In this document: positions 37,405 through 46,494 of the stretch, piece after piece
How the letters are laid out: each line of letters begins with the position of its first letter
How positions within the stretch are numbered: position 1 is the stretch's first letter
NCBI GenBank assembly: GCA_021775935.1
Contig: JAJFGY010000032.1
Location: 1 to 56,052, forward strand
Source: Alphaproteobacteria bacterium
Lineage (GTDB): Bacteria > Pseudomonadota > Alphaproteobacteria > Parvibaculales > Parvibaculaceae
Direction of reading: 5' to 3'
Length of the DNA: 56,052 nt
Translations under genes and position numbers: made by a program
Notes under the pieces: generated by a model
The model's database searches: none
What the model saw: only the letters and a program-made list of their open reading frames with translations
Told to the model about the DNA's origin: nothing

Positions 37405-38562
37405 TTACCCCGCTCGCTGTTTTTGTAGTTTTCCGAGGCGATCGGCCAGATACCGATAGAAATAGAGCAAGGCAGTCTCCCGCACGTTGAGCTGTCCGGG
37501 TTCAGCGTATCGGGAGTGTGCGTTTCGTTGGAGGTCAATCATCGCAGAAGCGTCCTCTCGGTTGATCTCGTCGATCATGTCACGGGTGAGGGCCAGTTCT
37601 TCAGGTTCACCCTGTAGCCGTTCATACTCTTCTGGCGGCACCAGAAAGCCGCCAATTGCGCGAGATTTCCCTGGTTCAAGTGGCAAGAATGTCAGCCAGT
37701 TGGCGTTCCCCTGACTACAGGAAATATTCACGGAAGGATAAAGGGAAAGCGTCGGGGCAGAGGTGAGTTCATCGCCACCCATCTTTTCCGCATATTTTTT
37801 GACCGGCTCACCCAGAGGGTGGTTGAAATTGATGTCGAGACGAAAACTGTTCCACAGTTCGTCGGCTGCCTGAAAGTGGCACCCGCGAGATGTCATCATG
37901 CCAGCAAAAGTTGCGGCGTGCAGACCTTCAATGTGATAGCCCTCCAGTCCGGTTTCGATGCCAAGTTTCCAGTTTCCTTCCCACACATCGTCATAAGCAA
38001 CTGCAAGTTTCCAATTCTCGAGTTCATAAGGGGCCATGATGGCGTCCGCGCCTGTCATTTGGGGCGCAAATGGTTTGGGGCTGGGATTAAGGGTGACAAA
38101 GATAAATCCCAACCAGGTCTCGACACCAAATTCCGGCAGCCGACAATCCGACCCGTCCGCGTTGGCGGGTTTGTCCATATGAAGAGCAGAGCGCAGCGAA
38201 CCATCAATTTCATAGACCCAGCGATGATAGGGGCACATGAAGCGTTGCGTATTTCCAGCTCCTTCGACGACGGTCATATAGCGATGGCGGCAGACAGCGG
38301 AGAGGCACCGCAGTGAACCATCCTGGCCTCGAACCACAACAAGAGGTTCGCCTGCCAATGTCAGGGTGAAATAGTCGCCAGGCTTCTCTACCTGGTCAAT
38401 CCGCCCGACACACATCCAATCCTGCCGAAAGATGGCATCCATCTCTAAGTCGAACAAATCTGGCGATGTATACATCTCCATTGGAAGGGCACGCGCATGC
38501 TCAATTGGCGTGTCGAGGTAGGTCTGAAGATGGGAGACGAGGAGATCTGTGCTGGCAGCCAT
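37405..38562 (-). CDS. Rieske aromatic ring-hydroxylating dioxygenase, alpha subunit-like
   Basis: Rieske motif CRHRYMTVVEGAGNTQRFMCPYHRW and catalytic-domain GLEGYHIEGLHAATFAG. Start taken at Met 38562 (ORF extends to 38595, inside the operator repeats). Confidence 0.9.
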   Translation of the reverse strand: MAASTDLLVSHLQTYLDTPIEHARALPMEMYTSPDLFDLEMDAIFRQDWMCVGRIDQVEKPGDYFTLTLAGEPLVVVRGQDGSLRCLSAVCRHRYMTVVEGAGNTQRFMCPYHRWVYEIDGSLRSALHMDKPANADGSDCRLPEFGVETWLGFIFVTLNPSPKPFAPQMTGADAIMAPYELENWKLAVAYDDVWEGNWKLGIETGLEGYHIEGLHAATFAGMMTSRGCHFQAADELWNSFRLDINFNHPLGEPVKKYAEKMGGDELTSAPTLSLYPSVNISCSQGNANWLTFLPLEPGKSRAIGGFLVPPEEYERLQGEPEELALTRDMIDEINREDASAMIDLQRNAHSRYAEPGQLNVRETALLYFYRYLADRLGKLQKQRAG

Positions 38563-38580
38563 TTTGTCCTCCGGACTAAA

Positions 38581-38617
38581 ATAGGTCAAAGACATATTAA
38601 ATAGGTCGATGACCTAT
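38581..38617. promoter_or_regulatory. Two tandem 7-3-7 palindromes, probable TetR operators
   Basis: ATAGGTC-aaa-GACATAT (38581-38597, one mismatch) and ATAGGTC-gat-GACCTAT (38601-38617, perfect), 20 bp apart. Confidence 0.7.
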
Positions 38618-38658
38618 AATGACTTTGTGCTATAGGGTCAAGTTCTATTGGAGGGCAT

Positions 38659-39258
38659 ATGGGCGAGCAGGTATTGAAGGCAAAAGGTACGAAGCGACGG
38701 GAGGAAATTCTCCAACTTGCGCGGGGTGTTCTGATTTCTGACGGCTTCAGCCAGTTTTCGATGCGTGACATAGCCGGTCGCGCAGACATGAAGCTTGGCA
38801 ATCTTCAATATTACTTCCCATCACGGGAGGAATTGTTGGAGGCGGTGGTGCGCGCTGAGTTTGAAGCCAATCTTGCGGCAATCCAATCGATTGGTGACGC
38901 GTCAGGGGAGGGGGCGAAAGCTCTGAGCGATGCGGCGCGATATCTTGTTCGTCAATGGTTGAGTGAGGGAGCATGTATTTATGCGGTGATGTCCTTCCTG
39001 GCGATGCATGAAGAGCGTTTTAGAAACCTGCACCGGGAGGTTTATGAGCAGTTTTATGAAGCACTTGATCCTTTGTTGATGCGGGCAAAGCCAACAATGA
39101 AAAAGGCTGAACGCGTTCGGAAGGTGCGTCTCGTGACATCCCTGATGGATGGTGCCTTACTCCAAAGTAGGGATGTGCTCTCAGGAAAAGGGGGCACCTT
39201 GCCGCCCCGGTTTGTTGATGACGTGGTTGCTGCAATACATTTGATCGCGGAAAGTTAG
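38659..39258 (+). CDS. TetR family transcriptional regulator
   Basis: ILQLARGVLISDGFSQFSMRDIAGRADMKLGNLQYYFPSREELLEAVV. Confidence 0.92.
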   Translation: MGEQVLKAKGTKRREEILQLARGVLISDGFSQFSMRDIAGRADMKLGNLQYYFPSREELLEAVVRAEFEANLAAIQSIGDASGEGAKALSDAARYLVRQWLSEGACIYAVMSFLAMHEERFRNLHREVYEQFYEALDPLLMRAKPTMKKAERVRKVRLVTSLMDGALLQSRDVLSGKGGTLPPRFVDDVVAAIHLIAES

Positions 39259-39267
39259 GGGCGCAGG

Positions 39268-40311
39268 ATGAATTTCATGAGTGATAATGCCAGTAGTGTG
39301 GCGCCGGAAATCATGTCGGCTATGGTGGCTGCAAATGACGGCTCTACGCGCGGATATGGGGATGATGTTTATACGCAGCAGGCGTGTGAGCAGCTCTCGA
39401 AGGTCTTTGAGCGCGAGGTGTCGTCGTTTCTGGTCGCGACCGGGACGGCTGCAAATGCGCTTAATCTTGCAGCGATCACCAAGCCCCATGGGGCCATATT
39501 TGTTCACGAGATGGCCCATGTTCATACAGACGAATGCGGGGCGCCGGAATTTTTTACCCATGGCGCCAAGCTGCTGCCGCTCACCGGCGAGAATGGGAAG
39601 CTGACGCCAGAAGCGATCGAGCGAGGGTTGGAAGATTTTCCGCAAGGCGTTGTGCATCACCCACAAGCGCAGGCCATCAGTCTCTCTCAAGTGAGCGAAT
39701 GCGGGACTGTCTATTCGCTTGCAGAGATTGAGGCACTCTCCAAGGCTGCTCATTCCCACATGCTTCGAGTGCATATGGACGGTGCTCGGTTTGCGAATGC
39801 GCTGGTATCGCTTGGCTGCACCCCTGCAGAGATGACCTGGAAGGCGGGGGTGGATGTTCTCTCCTTCGGGGCGACCAAAAATGGTGCGATGGGTGTTGAG
39901 GCTCTGATTGTCTTTGATGAGGCTTTGGCGGTGGACTTGCAATTCATGCGCAAACGAAGCGGGCAGCTATTGTCGAAAGGCCGCTTCCTCGGTGCTCAGA
40001 TGGGCGCATATCTCAAAGACGGTCTTTGGCTTGATATGGCCTCTCATGCCAACAAGATGGCCGCATTATTAGCTGAGGGGATTGAGAGCCTGCCGGGTGG
40101 GCGTCTTCGGTTCCCAGTTCAGGCCAATCAGATTTTTGCGGTTATTCCGAAACCCGCCCATAAGGCGCTGATGACTGCCGGTGCTGGGTATTATCCATGG
40201 GGCCATGAGCCAGACGGCGTCTCGGTACGTCTGGTGACGTCGTTCAATACAAGTAAAGAGGATGTGGCGGAGTTTCTGGCGATTGCCACCGATGCAGCCG
40301 CCGCTGCCTGA
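39268..40311 (+). CDS. Low-specificity L-threonine aldolase-like PLP enzyme
   Basis: MNFMSDNASSVAPEIMSAMVAANDGSTRGYGDDVYTQQ...HMDGARFANALVSLG...VDVLSFGATKNGAMGVEALIVFD. Confidence 0.92.
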   Translation: MNFMSDNASSVAPEIMSAMVAANDGSTRGYGDDVYTQQACEQLSKVFEREVSSFLVATGTAANALNLAAITKPHGAIFVHEMAHVHTDECGAPEFFTHGAKLLPLTGENGKLTPEAIERGLEDFPQGVVHHPQAQAISLSQVSECGTVYSLAEIEALSKAAHSHMLRVHMDGARFANALVSLGCTPAEMTWKAGVDVLSFGATKNGAMGVEALIVFDEALAVDLQFMRKRSGQLLSKGRFLGAQMGAYLKDGLWLDMASHANKMAALLAEGIESLPGGRLRFPVQANQIFAVIPKPAHKALMTAGAGYYPWGHEPDGVSVRLVTSFNTSKEDVAEFLAIATDAAAAA

Positions 40312-40320
40312 GGCTCCTCC

Positions 40321-41052
40321 TCACCAGTCTTCTTTGAACGGTCTTAAATCAAGCTCATGGGTCCAGGCACTTGGGTGTTGGACGTGCAATTGCCAGAAGG
40401 CTTCGGCAATGGCGCTTGGTTCAAGGGCGCCATTATTGCCTTTGCTTTCCAGGTAGTCTGCGAACCGACCTCGAACCATCTCGCCATTCACAACACCGTC
40501 GATCACGACGTGACCGACATGAATGCCCTTGGGTCCATAGTCGCGGGCAAGAGATTGGGTGAGGTTTCTGAGCGCGCCTTTGGCGGATGAGAAATGGGCA
40601 AAATTTGGCTTGCCGCGCATGGAGGCCGAGGCTCCGGTGACGAGAAACGATCCGGCTTCTTGAGGCACCATGATTTTCAGCGCCTGTTGAGCAACGAGGA
40701 AGGCGCCGTAAGCGCCGGTGCGCCAGAACTGTTCGAACTGTTCTGGTGTTACCTCTTCAAAAGGGATGATGGCGTTGTTGCCGGCGTTGTAGAGAACGGA
40801 CCCAATGGTCCCGAGTTTTTGCGCTTCTTTAAAGAGTGCGTCGACCTGCTCGGGAACAGTGACATCACAAACCTGAGTGTAGGCTGTTCCGCCGTCTGCG
40901 CGTATCTCCTCGGCGACAGCTTCAATCTTTGCAGCCGTGCGGCCGACGATTAAGACGGGCGCACCCCCTTTTGCAAAACGGTGTACCAGCGCGCCACCAA
41001 CGCCGTTTGATGCGCCAACGCCGATAACAATGCTTAGACCCTGTGCTGTCAT
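40321..41052 (-). CDS. SDR family oxidoreductase
   Basis: IVIGVGASNGVGGALVHRFAKGGAPVLIVGR; substrate loop and C-terminal HPSAWTHELDLRPFKE. Confidence 0.88.
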   Translation of the reverse strand: MTAQGLSIVIGVGASNGVGGALVHRFAKGGAPVLIVGRTAAKIEAVAEEIRADGGTAYTQVCDVTVPEQVDALFKEAQKLGTIGSVLYNAGNNAIIPFEEVTPEQFEQFWRTGAYGAFLVAQQALKIMVPQEAGSFLVTGASASMRGKPNFAHFSSAKGALRNLTQSLARDYGPKGIHVGHVVIDGVVNGEMVRGRFADYLESKGNNGALEPSAIAEAFWQLHVQHPSAWTHELDLRPFKEDW

Positions 41053-41128
41053 GAGATCGCCTCGCTGTTTCGTTAATCCTCATGTGGGGCGGGGTTTGCG
41101 CCATACAAGGTGGTGTGGTTGGGTTTTC

Positions 41129-42394
41129 TCAAGCTGCCTTGCGCGACAGGGTGTAACGGATGGGTAGTCGTTTTAATCCGGAGACAAAGTTTGCTGCGAC
41201 CCGGCTTGGTTCACCAGCGAGCTCGATGCTGTCTAACCGAGGCAAAAGCTCATCATAGAGTGCCTTGATTTCCATTTTGGCAAGATGTTGCCCCAGGCAA
41301 ACATGGGCACCATAGCCAAATGCCAGATGTTTGTTCGGCGTCCGGTCAATTCTGAACTGGAAGGGATCATCGAACACTTCTTCGTCTCTGTTGCCTGAAG
41401 GGTAGAACAGAAAGAGGCTGTCCCCCTCTTTTATGGTCTTTCCTCGCAACTCATAGTCGGCAGTTGCGGTGCGCATGAAATGTTTCACCGGCGTCGACCA
41501 GCGGATCATCTCATCAATGGCGGAGGGGAGAAGATCTGGATTGGCCCGTAATTGTGCCAGCTGATCGGGGTTCTCAAGCAGTGCCAGAAGACCGCCCGCC
41601 GTTGACGAGCTCGTTGTGTCATGTCCGGCGGTTGCCACAATGATGTAATAGGACATGGCTTCAAGATGACCGATGGGCTCTCCGTTGATTTCAGCATTGG
41701 CGATGATGGAGGCAACGTCGTCCTGTGGGTTGGCACGGCGGGCTTCCGTGAGCTTTGTGAAATAATCAAAAAACTCCGTGACCGTATTCATATCAATGCT
41801 GGTGTTTTCATCCTCTCGCGAAAGGTCTGCATCGGTTGAGCCGAAGAGTTCCTGGGTGAGACGCAGCATGGTTGGTTCATCTTCTCGGGGTACACCTAGG
41901 ATCATCATGATCACGCGCAGCGGATACCAGACGGCGACATCGGAGACGAAATCACATTCGCCGCCTTGCGCTTCCATCCGATCGACAAACTCTTTGGCCA
42001 ACTCCGCAAGGCCCGTTTGGAGCTTTTTCAGGTTGGGCGGCATGAACCACCCCTGAGTGAGCTTGCGGAAGACCATGTGATCAGGATTATCCATCTGGAC
42101 AAGCGACCGGATCAGGATGTGGCTGCCCCCGGTAAATTTCTTGATGTCTTCTTCCTGCTGGATGGTGGCGAGCGTTGTGCGCGGGTCGTTGATGAAGAGC
42201 TCGTTCTGGCGCTCAATTTCCATAATGTCTGCATGTTTGGAAATGGACCAGAATGGGCGAATTCCTTCTGGCTCGGTCCAGTGGACAGGATCATCCCGGC
42301 GCAAATCTGCCCAAAGGGCGTGTAGGCTAGCCTCGTCTGTGAAAGTGGTGGGATTGACCAGTTGGTCGTCCAATGCCGTCATTTTGCTCTCCAT
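41129..42394 (-). CDS. Cytochrome P450
   Basis: AGHDTTSS I-helix, ExxR region, heme loop LAFGYGAHVCLGQHLAKMEIKAL. Start taken at Met 42394; ORF extends to 42508. Confidence 0.95.
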   Translation of the reverse strand: MESKMTALDDQLVNPTTFTDEASLHALWADLRRDDPVHWTEPEGIRPFWSISKHADIMEIERQNELFINDPRTTLATIQQEEDIKKFTGGSHILIRSLVQMDNPDHMVFRKLTQGWFMPPNLKKLQTGLAELAKEFVDRMEAQGGECDFVSDVAVWYPLRVIMMILGVPREDEPTMLRLTQELFGSTDADLSREDENTSIDMNTVTEFFDYFTKLTEARRANPQDDVASIIANAEINGEPIGHLEAMSYYIIVATAGHDTTSSSTAGGLLALLENPDQLAQLRANPDLLPSAIDEMIRWSTPVKHFMRTATADYELRGKTIKEGDSLFLFYPSGNRDEEVFDDPFQFRIDRTPNKHLAFGYGAHVCLGQHLAKMEIKALYDELLPRLDSIELAGEPSRVAANFVSGLKRLPIRYTLSRKAA

Positions 42395-42556
42395 CCGCTG
42401 TTCGGTTCCGGGATTTTGCGACCTCTTTGAGCTTCTCGCAAGGATGCCTGCATTTGTCAGCGTGCGCCGGCGTTTCAGGTGGGAAGAAATGGGCGCGCGG
42501 TCTTGCAAGGCGCCCGCTGCTATGTCAGCGTCCCAAAAAACTGGAGGCTGAAACTC

Positions 42557-43825
42557 ATGGGGCGACCCCTTCTATTCATTATTGCTGCGCTGACACTGGT
42601 TTCTGGCCTTGTGTGGTTTGCCTTTCAATCGGCTGACGAGGCTGGCGACAGGGGCACTTTCACCAAAGTACATGGGCCGGTGATGACGCTGGACACCCAT
42701 GTTGATATTCCGCCGACCTACACAACGACCCCTGACGTTGATCCGGGTCTCGAGACAAGGCTTCAGGTCGACCTGCCGAAAATGGAAGAGGGTGGGCTCG
42801 ACGCTGCGTTCTTCATTGTCTATGTGGGTCAGACCGCAAGGACTGATGAAAATTATGCAGCGGCGCGTGAAGCAGCACTTGTGAAGTTCAATGCAATCCA
42901 TGCCATGACGGATGCGCTGTATCCCAGCCGCATCGGGCTGGCTGCGACCCCTGCGGATGTTTTGGATATTCATGGGTCGGGCCGCAAGGTCGCCGTCATC
43001 GGGATTGAAAACGGGTACGTGATTGGGAAAGATTTGTCGCTGGTCGCTGAATATTACGCACGTGGTGCGCGGTATATGACGCTGGCCCATGTTGGGCACA
43101 ACGATATTTCAGACAGCTCCATGCCACGTATTGATCTGGGGGATGTGCCTGCAGAACATGGTGGCTTAAGCGCGTTTGGGCGTGACGTGGTGAAGGAGAT
43201 GAACCGGCTCGGCATGATGGTCGACATTTCCCACATCTCCCATGATGCGATGATGCAGGCCGTTGAATTGTCAGAGGCACCGGTGATTGCATCGCATTCA
43301 GCGACGACGGCGCTGGCGGACCATCCACGGAACATGACGGACAATCAGATGCGGGCCCTTGCTGCCAAAGGCGGGGTCGCACAAATCGTTGCGTTTTCAA
43401 CATATGTGAAAGCGGACCCTGGTCGGACAGGTGCGGGCATGGCGCTTCGCAACCGGATTGCCACCGAGGCAGGTGCGCCGCGCTTTAGCTATCTTGCCCA
43501 TGGCAAGCTGCCTGCCTTCATTGAGGGCATGGAAGAGATTAACCGGCTTTATCCGCGTGCGACGCTCGCGCAATTTGTTGATCACATTGACCATGCGGTC
43601 TCTGTCATGGGCATTGACCATGTGGGCATTGCGTCCGACTTTGATGGCGGCGGCGGTGTGGTTGGTTGGGATGATGCGTCTGAGACAGCGAATGTTACGG
43701 CAGAGCTGATCAAGCGTGGCTATACGCGCGACCAGATCGAAAAGATTTGGGGCGGCAATTTTCTGCGGGTCTGGTCAGAAGTAGATGAAGTCGCCAAGCG
43801 ACTCCAGAGTGCTGCAGCGAACTAG
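42557..43825 (+). CDS. Membrane dipeptidase (peptidase family M19)
   Basis: N-terminal TM/signal, LDTHVDIPPTY, MTLAHVGHNDISDSS, VDISHISHDAMMQAVELSEAPVIASHSA, DHVGIASDFDGGGG. Confidence 0.92.
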   Translation: MGRPLLFIIAALTLVSGLVWFAFQSADEAGDRGTFTKVHGPVMTLDTHVDIPPTYTTTPDVDPGLETRLQVDLPKMEEGGLDAAFFIVYVGQTARTDENYAAAREAALVKFNAIHAMTDALYPSRIGLAATPADVLDIHGSGRKVAVIGIENGYVIGKDLSLVAEYYARGARYMTLAHVGHNDISDSSMPRIDLGDVPAEHGGLSAFGRDVVKEMNRLGMMVDISHISHDAMMQAVELSEAPVIASHSATTALADHPRNMTDNQMRALAAKGGVAQIVAFSTYVKADPGRTGAGMALRNRIATEAGAPRFSYLAHGKLPAFIEGMEEINRLYPRATLAQFVDHIDHAVSVMGIDHVGIASDFDGGGGVVGWDDASETANVTAELIKRGYTRDQIEKIWGGNFLRVWSEVDEVAKRLQSAAAN

Positions 43826-43826
43826 G

Positions 43827-45134
43827 TCATCTGTTTCGGGGTTCATCGATCAGAAAGGCGACCATGGCCAGTGCGAGCAGCATGAAAGCCATGGCGCACC
43901 AAAAGACGGCTGTGTAGGAAAACCAGAGCGCGACGAAGCCGCCCATGAGCGGACCCAGTCCCATCATAAAGGAATTGCCTGCGTTAGAGATGGCAATGCG
44001 CATGGGCAGGTCCTGGCGATCGCCAAATTCCAACACCATGTTTTGCGACGAAATCTGGAAGCCACCAAGGCCTGCGCCGAGGCCAGCGAACACGAGCCCC
44101 AGCAGGAGAATGTCACTGGCAAAGAAGAGCAGCACAGTCGATAGGATCCAGGTGATGAGCGTTGCCATGAAGACGAAGCGGTTGCCTGTCTTGTCTGCCA
44201 GCGCGCCCCAGCCCAAATTGGTTGCGGTTTGGCTGAGCAGGAAAGCGAGCGACAGAATGCCCAGATTGGTCCCGCTCAGGCCTACGACTTCCCCGGCATA
44301 AAGCACATAGAAGGGCACGGCGATGGTGCCAAGCGCCCCCAATGATCGCGCCATAAAAAAGCGGGTGAAGCCTGGGTCAGCACGAAGAAGGGCAGGTAGC
44401 TCTTTCATGCGGCCAAAAAAGCTGGCCTGGGCGCGTATCACCGGTGGTACAGGCTCTTTGATAAAGGCTAAGAGCCCAAGACCTACACTGGTCAGAAAAA
44501 AGGCGGTCAGGAACGTCGCTGAATAGCCATTGCCGAGTGCATTGGTTTCGATGAAATATTGGCCGCCCAGGTAGGCAACGCCTGAAGCTGTCAGGCCCGC
44601 CATGAAATTGCGCAGGCCCGTTAAGCGCCCGCGCAGGTTTACCGGAATGACCTTCGACATCATGTAGTTGAAAATCACGGCCTGCATGCCATTGAAAAAG
44701 CCGAAAAGGCATAAGAAGAGGCAGGCGGCGACGAGCGCGACTTCGCCGTCCAGAAAGAGGCCAGCCAGGGCAAGGCCCAGAACCTGGAGACGCATGAGGC
44801 CGCCGACCAGAAACCCGATGGGAATGACTTTCTTGCGATGCTCGATAAGGGTGGCACCCAAAAGGGAGGAACTGGCGGCGCCAAAATGCTGCGCGGCAAG
44901 TGCCAAACCAACTGCGAGTTCTGAGCCTGAGAGGATGTAAATGAAGGCAGGTACGAAGGTAGGTGCCTGAACCAGTCGGAAGCCGGTCTGACCTAAGAGG
45001 CCATGCACCATGTTGACCGCATAGTTCCGCGGCAGGTCGCGACGGACTTGCTCGTCGAACGCCTTTTCTGCGGTGGCCAGGTCTTGGTCGGTGGGGTCTT
45101 GGGGCGTGGTCGTCTGCCGGTCCGTGGTGCTCAA
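43827..45134 (-). CDS. MFS transporter
   Basis: Multi-TM MFS protein (NMVHGLLGQTGFRLVQAPTFVPAFIYILSG...). The listed ORF runs into the adaptor gene; TTG 45134 with GAGAG upstream is proposed as the start but is uncertain. Confidence 0.78.
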   Translation of the reverse strand: MSTTDRQTTTPQDPTDQDLATAEKAFDEQVRRDLPRNYAVNMVHGLLGQTGFRLVQAPTFVPAFIYILSGSELAVGLALAAQHFGAASSSLLGATLIEHRKKVIPIGFLVGGLMRLQVLGLALAGLFLDGEVALVAACLFLCLFGFFNGMQAVIFNYMMSKVIPVNLRGRLTGLRNFMAGLTASGVAYLGGQYFIETNALGNGYSATFLTAFFLTSVGLGLLAFIKEPVPPVIRAQASFFGRMKELPALLRADPGFTRFFMARSLGALGTIAVPFYVLYAGEVVGLSGTNLGILSLAFLLSQTATNLGWGALADKTGNRFVFMATLITWILSTVLLFFASDILLLGLVFAGLGAGLGGFQISSQNMVLEFGDRQDLPMRIAISNAGNSFMMGLGPLMGGFVALWFSYTAVFWCAMAFMLLALAMVAFLIDEPRNR

Positions 45135-45354
45135 AGGATCACTCTCTGCCGCAGATGGTTCGGCAGTAAGAAGAAAAAAAGTGGCTGTGTGGTGGGGACT
45201 ATAAACCCAGATCGCTGAACATAGAAATTTGCTGAATATTTTTCCTAAAACTCTATCCCCGGGTGGTTTGGGTGCTTGTACGCTGATTGGTCCCGAGTCA
45301 CAGTCCTTGAGGTCTACGTCTCGCGGATCTGCGGCCCGAACATGAGGAAATAAT

Positions 45355-46485
45355 ATGCGAAGCTGGTCACTTCTGACTGCAATGGCTCTGTCGATTGCCC
45401 TTGCTGGGTGCGAGGAAGAGGTTGCTGAGGGGCCAGCGGCCCCCCCGCCGGTTGTCAAACTTGAGACTGTGAGCGAGCGCGCAACGGGTCAGGTACGCAG
45501 CATTTCCGGTGTTGTGGAAGCTTCGGACAGATCTATTTTGAGCTTTCAGGTGGGGGGCCGTGTCACCGAGGTGAATGTTTCCGCGGGCGAAACCGTTGTT
45601 GCGGGACAAGTGCTGGCCCTTCTCGATCGCACGAACTATCAGATTGCCGTCGATAGCGCCCGATCTCAGCTTAGCAGTGCGCGGGCAAAACGATCTGAAG
45701 CCAAGGAAGATCTGGACCGGAAACTCGCGCTTATCGATAAGGGGTTTGTGACCCAGGCTGCAGTTGATAGTGCGCGGGCGGCCTTTGATGGCGCAAATGC
45801 CAGTGTCAGCTCGGCAACCAGCGATTTGGAGCGTGCCCAGAAAGACTTGGATCGCACTGTTCTCTCCGCTCCGTTCTCGGGAACGATTTCAAAACGTGAT
45901 GTGGATCCGTTTGTTGAAATCGCCGCTGGGGCAACGCTTTTTGAAATTCAATCAGACGGGAATTTGGAAGTCCGGGTGCTGGTGCCGGAAACCATCATCC
46001 GCGAAGTTGACTACGGACAACCGGTCTCCGTTTCGTTTCCGACGCTCAAAGGTGAGCTTTTTGGCGGTGCTGTTTCGGAAATTGCGTCCCGGGCTGAAGC
46101 TGGCAATGCGTTTGCTGTGAAAGTAGCCCTGGTCGAATTGGGCGCCGCAGACATTCGCACGGGCATGACCGCGAAGGTCACGTTCAATTTTCAGTCTTAC
46201 TTGAATGGACGCGAGGCGTTTCTCATTCCGCTGACCGCTATTTCCATCAAAGATGCTGACCTTAGCGCGCAAGGAGAGCAATCGGGTGACCAGAACAAAG
46301 CGCCGGTCTTTGTTTATGATGCTGAGAAGGAAGCCGTCTTCCAACGGCTGGTGGGTCTTGGTGATATTCGCGGCAACAAGATCGAAATTTTCTCTGGCCT
46401 TGAGGAAGGTGAGCAGATTGTGACGGCAGGGGTGGCTTTCGTCCATGACGGGATGGCGGCGCGTCCCTGGCAGCAGAACCAGTAG
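45355..46485 (+). CDS. RND efflux periplasmic adaptor (membrane fusion) lipoprotein
   Basis: Lipobox-like IALAGCEE; GRVTEVNVSAGETVVAGQVLALLDRTNYQIAVDSARSQLSSA; LDRTVLSAPFSGTISKRDVDPFVEI. Confidence 0.93.
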   Translation: MRSWSLLTAMALSIALAGCEEEVAEGPAAPPPVVKLETVSERATGQVRSISGVVEASDRSILSFQVGGRVTEVNVSAGETVVAGQVLALLDRTNYQIAVDSARSQLSSARAKRSEAKEDLDRKLALIDKGFVTQAAVDSARAAFDGANASVSSATSDLERAQKDLDRTVLSAPFSGTISKRDVDPFVEIAAGATLFEIQSDGNLEVRVLVPETIIREVDYGQPVSVSFPTLKGELFGGAVSEIASRAEAGNAFAVKVALVELGAADIRTGMTAKVTFNFQSYLNGREAFLIPLTAISIKDADLSAQGEQSGDQNKAPVFVYDAEKEAVFQRLVGLGDIRGNKIEIFSGLEEGEQIVTAGVAFVHDGMAARPWQQNQ

Positions 46486-46494
46486 GCCAACATC

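Noticed and set aside
45135-45458. N-terminal extension of the MFS ORF (to 45458)
   Set aside because: It overlaps the RND adaptor gene start and intergenic region, and its translation (MTTGGGAAGPSATSSSHPARAID...) is not protein-like for an MFS family member.
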